Positions 25,185-31,366 of a DNA stretch of 64,000 nucleotides are shown here, one piece after another. A model generated the notes under the pieces. The model made no database searches and was not told the DNA's origin. It was given only the letters and a program-made list of their open reading frames with translations. Positions within the stretch are counted from its first letter, which is position 1, and every line of letters starts with the position of its first letter. This stretch comes from Phascolarctobacterium_A succinatutens_B (GTDB lineage Bacteria > Bacillota > Negativicutes > Acidaminococcales > Acidaminococcaceae). A program made the translations under genes and the position numbers. Location: NCBI RefSeq assembly GCF_958453765.1, contig NZ_CAUDZA010000004.1, forward strand, positions 1-64,000, given 5' to 3'.

Positions 25185-26027
25185 ATGGCTAAAATCATTA
25201 CCAAAGCAAATTTAGCACCTGCTGTTTACGAGTTCGTCGTAGACGCGCCGCTGGTGGCACACAAATGCCATCCGGGACAGTTTGTAATCATCCGCACTGA
25301 CGAATACAGCGAACGTATTCCTCTGACTATTGCGGATTTTGATCGTGAAAAAGGCTATATTACCTTAATCGTGCAGGCGGTGGGCAACACTACCAAGCAT
25401 CTGTGCGACACCTTTAACGAGGGTGATGATATTCTCGACGTAGTTGGTCCTCTAGGACATCCTTCCAAGATGGGCAACTTCGGTACTGTTGTAGTAGTTG
25501 GCGGCGGCATCGGCGTTGCGCCTGTTTATCCCATCGCGCGTGCATATCACGAGCTGGGCAACAAGGTTATCTCCATCATCGGTGCGCGCGACAAGGATCT
25601 GGTAATCTGGCAGGATAAAATGGCTGCTATCAGCGACGAGCTGATTTTGACCACCGATAACGGCAGTGCAGGCCGCAAGGGCTTTGTAACCGACCCGCTG
25701 CGTGAAATGCTGGAGGCAGGCGAGAAGATTGACCTGGTATTGGCCATCGGCCCTGTTATCATGATGAAAAACGTGGCAGCGACCACCAAACCCTTCGGCG
25801 TTAAAACTACAGCCAGCCTCAACACCATCATGGTAGACGGCACCGGCATGTGCGGCGGCTGCCGTGTAATGGTTGGCGGCGAGAACAAATTTGCCTGTGT
25901 AGACGGACCGGAGTTTGATGCTCACGAGGTAGATTTTGCGAACCTGGTAATGCGTCAGCAGATGTACAAGGACCAGGAAGCACTGGAATATAGCTGTGGA
26001 GGTCATTGCAAATGCGTGGAGGAATGA
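25185..26027 (+). CDS. nfnA: NADH-dependent ferredoxin:NADP+ oxidoreductase small subunit (NfnA/SudB-like)
   Basis: A 280-residue subunit with an FAD domain and NAD domain of the ferredoxin-NADP reductase fold and a C-terminal 2Fe-2S segment. Evidence: the flavin motif ERIPLTIAD (about 44-52), GGGIGVAPVYP (about 106-116), and the cysteine set GTGMCGGCRV...FACVDGPEF (about 223-245). With NfnB it forms the bifurcating transhydrogenase that couples NADH and reduced ferredoxin to two NADP+. The gene ends inside the start region of nfnB (16-nt overlap). Homologues also act as sulfide dehydrogenase or glutamate synthase partners. Confidence 0.9.
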   Translation: MAKIITKANLAPAVYEFVVDAPLVAHKCHPGQFVIIRTDEYSERIPLTIADFDREKGYITLIVQAVGNTTKHLCDTFNEGDDILDVVGPLGHPSKMGNFGTVVVVGGGIGVAPVYPIARAYHELGNKVISIIGARDKDLVIWQDKMAAISDELILTTDNGSAGRKGFVTDPLREMLEAGEKIDLVLAIGPVIMMKNVAATTKPFGVKTTASLNTIMVDGTGMCGGCRVMVGGENKFACVDGPEFDAHEVDFANLVMRQQMYKDQEALEYSCGGHCKCVEE

Positions 26028-27400
26028 GAAATGCTATGCCGGAGCAGCCGGCTGATGTGCGTAACAAAAACTTTCAGGAGGTAGCGCTTGGCTACACTAA
26101 GGAAATGGCGGTAGACGAGGCACAGCGTTGCCTGAACTGCCCCAAACCGCGTTGTGTAGGCAGCTGCCCGGTTAATATTGATATTCCTAAGTTTATCCAT
26201 GAGGTTGCACAGGAAAACTTTGCCGAGGCTTATAAAATCCTTAAGCAAAAGAGTACATTGCCTGCTGTCTGCGGACGTGTCTGCCCGCAGGAAAACCAGT
26301 GCGAGGGCAAGTGCGTGCTGGGCATCAAGGGCGAGCCTGTAGCTATTGGCCGTCTGGAGCGCTTTGTTGCCGACTATGCGCGTGAGCATGGCCTGGATAA
26401 CGATGTAGAAGCTCCGGCAGAACGCAAGGGCAAGAAGGTTGCCGTAGTAGGCAGCGGCCCCAGCGGTCTGACCTGCGCAGGCGATTTGGCAAAAATGGGC
26501 TATGATGTAACCATGTACGAAGCGCTGCACGCTGCAGGCGGTGTGCTGATGTACGGTATTCCGCAGTTCCGTCTGCCCAAGGAAATCGTACAGCATGAAA
26601 TCTCCGCACTGAAAAAGCTGGGCGTAAAAATCGTAGTTGACGCTGTTATCGGTCGCACCTTCACCATCAAGGAGCTGATGGAGGAGGAAGGCTTCAGCGC
26701 TGTTTATGTTGGTACCGGCGCCGGTCTGCCGCATTTTATGCAGATTGACGGCGAAAACCTTAACGGCGTATATTCCGCCAACGAATTTTTGACGCGTGTA
26801 AACCTGATGAAGGCTTACGAATTCCCGAATTACGCGACACCTGTATACGTTGGCAAGAAGGCTGCTATCGTTGGCGCGGGCAACGTAGCTATGGACGCAG
26901 CGCGTACCGCGAAGCGCCTTGGCGCGGAGCATGTATATATAGTGTATCGCCGCAGCGAGGAAGAAATGCCCGCACGTAAGGAAGAAATCGGCCATGCTAA
27001 GGAAGAAGGCATTGAGCTGCGCCTGCTGAACAATCCGGTTGCTATTCTGGGCGATGAAAAGGGCTGGGTTAACGGCCTGAAGTGCATCAAGATGGAGCTG
27101 GGTGAAGCGGATGCCAGTGGCCGTCGCAGTCCTGTGGCTATCGCAGGCAGCGAGTATGTGCTCGACGTTGACATGGTAGTTATGGCTATCGGCCAGGGCC
27201 CGAACCCGCTGATTAAGCAGACTACCCCCGACTTGGAGGTCAACAAGCGCGGTAACATCGTTGCCGACGAGACAGGTGCTACCTCTATTCCGGGCGTGTT
27301 CGCCGGTGGCGATATCGTAACCGGTGCTGCTACCGTAATCAGCGCTATGGGCGCAGGCAAGAAGGCTGCAGCTGCTATTGACGAGTACCTGAGCAAGTAA
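26012..27400 (+). CDS. nfnB: Ferredoxin:NADP+ oxidoreductase large subunit (NfnB/SudA, GltD-like)
   Basis: A 462-residue FAD protein with an N-terminal pair of 4Fe-4S clusters (RCLNCPKPRC about 41-50 and VCGRVCPQENQCEGKC about 90-105) and a GltD-type disulfide-reductase-fold body: GSGPSGLTCAGDLA for FAD (about 148-161), GAGNVAMDAARTA for NADP (about 287-299), and GGDIVTGAATVI (about 433-444). It completes the NfnAB complex, balancing NADH, NADPH and ferredoxin in anaerobes. I chose ATG 26012, 8 nt after GGAGG at 25998-26002; ATG 26024 is also possible. A strong terminator follows. Confidence 0.9.
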   Translation: MRGGMRNAMPEQPADVRNKNFQEVALGYTKEMAVDEAQRCLNCPKPRCVGSCPVNIDIPKFIHEVAQENFAEAYKILKQKSTLPAVCGRVCPQENQCEGKCVLGIKGEPVAIGRLERFVADYAREHGLDNDVEAPAERKGKKVAVVGSGPSGLTCAGDLAKMGYDVTMYEALHAAGGVLMYGIPQFRLPKEIVQHEISALKKLGVKIVVDAVIGRTFTIKELMEEEGFSAVYVGTGAGLPHFMQIDGENLNGVYSANEFLTRVNLMKAYEFPNYATPVYVGKKAAIVGAGNVAMDAARTAKRLGAEHVYIVYRRSEEEMPARKEEIGHAKEEGIELRLLNNPVAILGDEKGWVNGLKCIKMELGEADASGRRSPVAIAGSEYVLDVDMVVMAIGQGPNPLIKQTTPDLEVNKRGNIVADETGATSIPGVFAGGDIVTGAATVISAMGAGKKAAAAIDEYLSK

Positions 27401-27445
27401 GGGGAAAGCCGGCGCTGTTGCATAATTTAATATGAAATAAGCGTA

Positions 27446-27493
27446 AAATCCTATTGCAGATGTTCTGAGTTAGTCTGCAATAGGATTTTTATT
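27446..27493 (+). terminator. Terminator of the mtn-ahcY-nfn operon
   Basis: A 15-bp stem, AAATCCTATTGCAGA (27446-27460) with TCTGCAATAGGATTT (27474-27488), then TTATTT. Confidence 0.92.
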
Positions 27494-27600
27494 TATATAC
27501 ATTGTTGTATTTTTATTATAATAAGGGTGAAAGAATTCGGACGTATCAGTTCTGGTATTTATAATGACTTTAAAACAATCAAAAAAACTTTGAAAAATAT

Positions 27601-27629
27601 TTGCTTTTCACGTAATAAAATAATATAAT
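27601..27629 (+). promoter_or_regulatory. Promoter of the 88-residue orphan gene
   Basis: TTGCTT (27601-27606), 17 nt, TATAAT (27624-27629), 39 nt before the start codon. Confidence 0.7.
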
Positions 27630-27667
27630 GTAGCTATCTTCACCATAAGAACAAAGGAGTGCAGCAA

Positions 27668-27934
27668 ATGGGATGGTTTAGTTCAAACAAAAATCCTGAA
27701 ACAGATTATGATTCTATTATTACAACAACCGGCGACTTAAAAGAAGAATATTCTATCATGGGAATCATTTTCTCAGATGGTTCTTTAGGAGACAGTACGC
27801 AAGATTGGGAAGTTGAACTCATTAAACTGAAAACCAAGGCTTTAGCAATGAAAGGTCATGCTATAATTTACGTCAAAGCAATTAGCGACGGGAAATATAG
27901 TAGATTAATGGGTACAGTAGTACAATTCATTTAA
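27668..27934 (+). CDS. Small soluble protein, possible YbjQ-like fold
   Basis: An 88-residue protein, not securely recognised. After a short tail it alternates strands and one helix (ITTTGDLKEEYSIMGIIFSD, then LIKLKTKALAMKGHAIIYVK, then LMGTVVQF), which resembles the YbjQ/DUF74 pattern of a TTT-containing first strand, a central helix followed by an AxAI strand, and a closing GTAV-type strand. That is fold-level inference only. No signal peptide or membrane helix is present. AAAGGAG precedes ATG 27668; an in-frame GTG at 27659 overlaps the ribosome site and is unlikely. It has its own promoter and terminator and marks the start of the AT-rich island. Confidence 0.7.
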   Translation: MGWFSSNKNPETDYDSIITTTGDLKEEYSIMGIIFSDGSLGDSTQDWEVELIKLKTKALAMKGHAIIYVKAISDGKYSRLMGTVVQFI

Positions 27935-27940
27935 AATATA

Positions 27941-27976
27941 AAAGAGGTTGGGACAAAACCCGGCTTCTTTGTTTTT
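27941..27976 (+). terminator. Terminator of the orphan gene
   Basis: AAAGAGGTTGGG and CCCGGCTTCTTT form a 12-bp stem (three G-U pairs) around ACAAAA, followed by GTTTTT. Confidence 0.88.
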
Positions 27977-28015
27977 AAATATGCTCAAAATAAAAAACAC
28001 ACCTTTAGAGGTGCA

Positions 28016-28044
28016 TTTTAAAAATATCAATATTAGATTATAAT
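28016..28044 (+). promoter_or_regulatory. Promoter of the type I toxin mRNA
   Basis: TATAAT at 28039-28044, with only a poor -35 (TTTTAA at 28016-28021). Transcription would begin at about 28051, so the mRNA would begin with the GAGACAACTGG element of the inverted repeat at 28052. Confidence 0.6.
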
Positions 28045-28051
28045 ACACTTT

Positions 28052-28273
28052 GAGACAACTGGTAGTTGGTTTTTCTACTCCCTAGCGAGTGGGGGTGATG
28101 TTATGACTGTTTTCGAAGCGTTATCTCTGATGATTGCTTTCGCAACTCTGGTCGTGCTGATCCTTACGTATCGTAAGTAATTACGGCATGAAAAAAACCG
28201 CCTAGCGGTAAGACGGTTTCTTTCTAACTTTTAAACAATGAGGAGAACCGGCTTTCCACAACCAGTTGTCTCT
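28052..28273. repeat. Inverted repeat bounding the toxin-antitoxin locus
   Basis: GAGACAACTGGTAGTTGG (28052-28069) is repeated inverted as CCACAACCAGTTGTCTC (28256-28272), with the first 12 bases identical. The two copies fall at the predicted 5' ends of the toxin mRNA and of the antisense RNA, so both transcripts start with the same sequence. In a long toxin mRNA the copies could pair 5' to 3'. Confidence 0.8.
28103..28180 (+). CDS. Type I toxin, holin-like small membrane peptide
   Basis: A 25-residue peptide starting MTVFEALSLM, with a hydrophobic helix of about 17 residues ending in the basic tail TYRK. This is the pattern of the putative holin-like toxin (Hol-Tox/TxpA-like) family of Firmicutes, which insert in the membrane and harm the cell unless an antisense RNA blocks the mRNA. 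The ribosome site GGGGGTGA lies 6-12 nt upstream. The gene has a TATAAT 60 nt upstream and a convergent antisense RNA from a perfect promoter downstream, the standard layout of such loci. Toxicity is inferred from the family. Confidence 0.82.
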   Translation: MTVFEALSLMIAFATLVVLILTYRK

Positions 28274-28275
28274 TT
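28190..28275 (-). ncRNA. Antisense RNA antitoxin
   Basis: A transcript from the promoter at 28282-28310 would start at about 28275 and run leftward to a terminator: on the minus strand AAACCGTCT...AGGCGGTTT then TTTTTTT (about 28219 to 28190). The RNA of about 85 nt is complementary to the 3' part of the toxin mRNA just after the stop codon. The hairpin is nearly symmetrical and may also slow the toxin transcript. This is the convergent arrangement of TxpA/RatA-type and Fst-type loci. Confidence 0.75.
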
Positions 28276-28281
28276 ATGTTT

Positions 28282-28310
28282 ATTATACGTTTTATCTTGT
28301 TTTTTGTCAA
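28282..28310 (-). promoter_or_regulatory. Perfect consensus promoter of the antitoxin RNA
   Basis: On the minus strand TTGACA (28310-28305), 17 nt, TATAAT (28287-28282). This is far stronger than the toxin promoter, as expected for an antitoxin that must be in excess. Confidence 0.9.
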
Positions 28311-28364
28311 ACCTGAATGGTTTGCGGAGGGGATTTTGGGAGGGCTGTGGGGTAGTGGAAGCTA

Positions 28365-28871
28365 TTAAATTTTCCAGGAGTGAATAATTTTAAGGTGTTC
28401 AACTTCTTTGTAGATGGCTGGATTAATAAGCTTAATCAAAGTACCCTTTGCACCCTTGGATTTGGTTTCGAAAACTTTGCCACTCTGAAGTTTTTTGAGG
28501 GCATTGACTGCGACGCTTCGGGTGATGCCAATCTTGTCCGCTATTTGTGATGCTACGATGATTGTCTCGTCCTGGTTGTTGAGTTCATCTAGAATGTGCA
28601 GGATGATGCGGTATTCAGAGTAGGAGAGCGTTCCCAAAGCGTTCCTGGCAGATATTTTCTGGTGAATCTGTTCTTCGATTTCGATTGTTTGCCGGTATTT
28701 TTGTTTGAGTTCTATGAGGGCTGTTATGCATTCCATCATTATAAGTTTTCCTTCTCTGATGTTGTTTTCTTTTCTGAGTTGCTTTAGGGCATCTTTTGTT
28801 TTCTGGAAGTTTTGGTCATAGTCGCTGCCAAAAGTTTTATATAATTGCTTCATGTTATTTCTAAGGTTCAT
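28365..28871 (-). CDS. CodY-like winged-helix regulator lacking the GAF sensor domain
   Basis: A 168-residue protein. Residues about 78-165 closely follow the DNA-binding domain of CodY: LSYSEYRIILHILDEL, then VASQIADKIGITRSVAVNAL (recognition helix), then GAKGTLIKLIN. CodY itself is about 260 residues with an N-terminal GAF domain that binds branched-chain amino acids; here that is replaced by about 75 residues of charged, probably coiled-coil helix (KTKDALKQLRKENN). It should bind DNA without the usual nutrient input. It is encoded alone on the minus strand between the toxin locus and the defence-like operon, with AAAGGAGTG upstream of ATG 28871 at a rather long spacing. Confidence 0.82.
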   Translation of the reverse strand: MNLRNNMKQLYKTFGSDYDQNFQKTKDALKQLRKENNIREGKLIMMECITALIELKQKYRQTIEIEEQIHQKISARNALGTLSYSEYRIILHILDELNNQDETIIVASQIADKIGITRSVAVNALKKLQSGKVFETKSKGAKGTLIKLINPAIYKEVEHLKIIHSWKI

Positions 28872-28993
28872 CAGTTGTTTTCACTCCTTTAAGTTTTTAC
28901 TCTCTGGGGGAACCGTTTTGTATCCATTTGGACTCTAATAATGTTCGGTAATTTATACTGTAAGTATACCATAGCACAACCATAATTGCTAGT

Positions 28994-29008
28994 AAAAATC
29001 AGAAAATT
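28994..29008. promoter_or_regulatory. Possible CodY-box-like site
   Basis: AAAAATCAGAAAATT matches the known CodY box AATTTTCWGAAAATT at 12 of 15 positions. It lies about 125 nt upstream of the CodY-like gene and about 125 nt upstream of the promoter of the seven-gene operon. The surrounding 340-base gap (28872-29214) is very AT-rich, so a chance match is possible. A TTGTGC-16-TATAAA pair on the minus strand (about 28974 down to 28947) is the likely promoter of the CodY-like gene. Confidence 0.35.
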
Positions 29009-29132
29009 AACTAAATTCTTTCGGAGATATCATTAAAAGTTGTTAGCTTCACGTTTATAAAATAAAGAGCAGCATAAAAATAGTCTATAATTAGTTTGTT
29101 TAAATTATGGTATGTATTAGTATTGAAAAGTA

Positions 29133-29162
29133 TTGATTTCAAAATTTCTTTAGGTGTATAAT
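29133..29162 (+). promoter_or_regulatory. Promoter of the seven-gene defence-like operon
   Basis: TTGATT (29133-29138), 18 nt, TATAAT (29157-29162), 53 nt before the first gene. Confidence 0.65.
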
Positions 29163-29214
29163 ATATAAAAAGAAAGAATATAGAGCTATTTTTACTGTTT
29201 GAAAGGAGAAAAGA

Positions 29215-29397
29215 ATGGTTCGTCAACGTAAAGAACATGTTGCAGCATCATTTAAGCTGGAAAAGAACATATACGAAAAATTGTGTGAGTATTCTACAGT
29301 AACAGGAATACCTAAAACAGTAGTTGTAGAAAAAGCCTTATCGTTATATTTGAAGAATGATGATCGGAAATACAACTTTCCTAATAGTGATGATTAA
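29215..29397 (+). CDS. Small ribbon-helix-helix-like protein
   Basis: A 60-residue protein with an N-terminal basic strand (AASFKLEKNIYEKL) and two helices separated by a short turn (EYSTVTGIPKTVVVEKALSLYL), the typical shape of Arc/CopG-family DNA-binding dimers. The acidic C-terminal tail (NFPNSDD) is not needed for the fold. It is the first gene of the tightly packed operon, 25 nt before the radical SAM gene, with an AAAGGAGA ribosome site, so an autoregulator of the operon is the simplest role. An antitoxin role is less likely, because no small toxin gene follows. Confidence 0.75.
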   Translation: MVRQRKEHVAASFKLEKNIYEKLCEYSTVTGIPKTVVVEKALSLYLKNDDRKYNFPNSDD

Positions 29398-29422
29398 TTT
29401 TGTGTAAGGATGGATTTAGTGT

Positions 29423-30655
29423 ATGCCTATTGAAAAAATAGATTCACAAATAGCTTTGACGTTTTCAGATAACGAAGCAGAACGGGAAAAAAGAGCAACT
29501 CAGATTGCTATTATTGATGCAGACCTTATTGGCAGACAAAAGCATAGATTTCCCAATCTTGTCTGCATGAAGCTGTCGAATTATCTTAAAGAGGTTGAAG
29601 GAAAAAATCCTGTATTAAAACTTGACTATGAGAATCTAGAAGACTATGAAGCCGTTTATATTGCTAAAGTTTTTACTGACACCCCATTTCCTGAAGGAAT
29701 TGTAGAAACTGAGAAAATTCATTTGGGTGGTACTGGCTTTTTCTTCGATAAAGCTCCGAATTTGCCGGATGAAATAGAGCATTATATGCCTGATTATCAT
29801 TTGTACGATTCTTGGATTGCTGAGCAGGTAGAAAATGCGCGTAAAAAGGCGGAATCTGAAGGCAAAGTTTTTAATAAAACAAGATATCTTGTGCAGTTCA
29901 AGGAGTATCTCGAGTATTCCATTGGTTTTTTGACTCGTGGTTGTTTTAGAAAATGTCCTTTTTGTGTTAATCAAAAATATGACCATGTTTTTCAACATAG
30001 TCCGTTGAAGGAGTTTTTGGATAATACACGAAAAAAAATATGTCTTCTTGATGATAATGTTTTAGGTTATCCTAAATTCAGTGAGTTGATAGAGGAGCTT
30101 TCAGAAACAAAAAAATCTTTTAAGTTTAAGCAGGGTCTTGATGAACGTCTTTTAACGGATGAGAAAAGCAAATTGTTGTTTAGTCTGAGGTATGATGGTG
30201 ACTTTACATTTGCTTTTGATAACTTGAGTGATTATGATCTTATTCATCAAAAACTTGAGATTCTTAAAAAATATAGAAAGCGTAAAGGAATACGTTTTTA
30301 TGTTCTTGTTGGCTTTGAAAGTACAGATTATAAAGATATCGAAGGAGCTTTTATTCGTATTGAGCTATTGCTTCGTTATGGCTGCCTGCCTTATATAATG
30401 CGATACCAGAGTAAGGATAATGCTCCGTGGAAGGATTCTAAATATCGTGCTCTTTATGTAACGATTGCCAGATGGTGTAATCAGGCTAATATAGTTAAAA
30501 AGATGACATTTAGAGAATTCTGTGTTGCGAATCAGGCTCTTCACAAAACCGAAGGGACTATGTGTTCTGCAATGAGGTCTATGATTGAATTTGAAGCAGA
30601 ATATCCTAAAATAGCAGCAAAATTTTTTGATGTCAGATATATTTGGCCTGAATAA
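29423..30655 (+). CDS. Radical SAM protein with an N-terminal B12-domain-like region
   Basis: A 410-residue protein. The radical SAM cluster motif is TRGCFRKCPFCVNQ (about residues 171-184, CxxxCxxC), followed by DDNVLGYPKF (about 210-219) and QGLDERLL (about 238-245), both usual for this superfamily. Residues about 28-90 look like the Rossmann part of B12-binding radical SAM enzymes (IAIIDADLIG, then FPNLVCMKLSNYL), but no clear DxHxxG cobalamin motif is seen. The body resembles Fe-S oxidoreductases found in phages and mobile DNA. Substrate unknown. It lies in an operon with a DndD-like ATPase and a helicase, so nucleic acid or a linked peptide may be the target; this is inference. Confidence 0.8.
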   Translation: MPIEKIDSQIALTFSDNEAEREKRATQIAIIDADLIGRQKHRFPNLVCMKLSNYLKEVEGKNPVLKLDYENLEDYEAVYIAKVFTDTPFPEGIVETEKIHLGGTGFFFDKAPNLPDEIEHYMPDYHLYDSWIAEQVENARKKAESEGKVFNKTRYLVQFKEYLEYSIGFLTRGCFRKCPFCVNQKYDHVFQHSPLKEFLDNTRKKICLLDDNVLGYPKFSELIEELSETKKSFKFKQGLDERLLTDEKSKLLFSLRYDGDFTFAFDNLSDYDLIHQKLEILKKYRKRKGIRFYVLVGFESTDYKDIEGAFIRIELLLRYGCLPYIMRYQSKDNAPWKDSKYRALYVTIARWCNQANIVKKMTFREFCVANQALHKTEGTMCSAMRSMIEFEAEYPKIAAKFFDVRYIWPE

Positions 30656-30667
30656 TGGTGGTGCGAA

Positions 30668-31360
30668 ATGGATTATATAGATTTATTGAATAACGAAACA
30701 TATGATATTTCGGATGTAATCAGATTGTTTTATTCGTCTTATGATGATGATATTTTGAGCAATCATAGTGAAGAAGAGTTTCTTGGCGTAGGAAACAAGC
30801 TTTTAACTGCCCTTCAACATTATTCTATTGATGAAATTATTGATATTCTTGATGATGGCACTGACATGTTGCCCTTAATCAATTCAACTAATATCCCTCA
30901 ATTCAGTGATATAAATGCAATAGAGCCTCTTTTGCCTTATGTCGAAGCAAATGCAGGAGATAAATGTACATATGCTTTAATTGGTTATCTCTTTTACAAG
31001 GGTAGCAAGGTTGGTGCTCAGACGAAATACGGTGAAAATCATTATAAAACTGCTATGCTTATGGGATTAACTAAGAAAAAGAAGCCTTTTGATGTAACAC
31101 CCTTAGGTAAATTATATATGGAACTGCCTATCCCTGTTGTAAAAAAGCTGAAGCCATTGTTATATCTTCGTATACCATTAGTTAGGCATGTTTTGATTAA
31201 AGCTAAGACGGAATTCGTAAATGTATCTGAAATTATGGCATTAAGTTTATCTGATTCCACAGTCAGAAGAAGGCTCAGTAACGTAAAAATATTGATTGAA
31301 GCTTTGGTTTCACTTTCTATTAACAAGGTTAATTACGACATTAATATTAAATGGGTGTGA
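30668..31360 (+). CDS. Operon protein with a predicted C-terminal winged helix, unknown function
   Basis: A 230-residue protein that I do not recognise. The N-terminal third is acidic and helical (DVIRLFYSSYDDDILSN). The middle has a LIGYLFYKGSKVGAQTKYGENH segment and then MLMGLTKKKKPFDVTPLGKLYM (about residues 136-157), which has the form of a winged-helix wing (TPLGK) as seen in domains attached to restriction and defence ATPases. A second helix-turn-helix-like stretch is near the C-terminus (MALSLSDSTVRRRLSN). No catalytic motif is visible. It is 12 nt after the radical SAM gene and 6 nt before the helicase gene, so it belongs to the same operon. Confidence 0.65.
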   Translation: MDYIDLLNNETYDISDVIRLFYSSYDDDILSNHSEEEFLGVGNKLLTALQHYSIDEIIDILDDGTDMLPLINSTNIPQFSDINAIEPLLPYVEANAGDKCTYALIGYLFYKGSKVGAQTKYGENHYKTAMLMGLTKKKKPFDVTPLGKLYMELPIPVVKKLKPLLYLRIPLVRHVLIKAKTEFVNVSEIMALSLSDSTVRRRLSNVKILIEALVSLSINKVNYDINIKWV

Positions 31361-31366
31361 TTGTGT

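Noticed and set aside
27527..27628. A 33-codon frame (GTG start) between the nfnB terminator and the 88-residue gene
   Set aside because: The sequence looks protein-like in places but has no spaced ribosome site and overlaps the promoter of the next gene.
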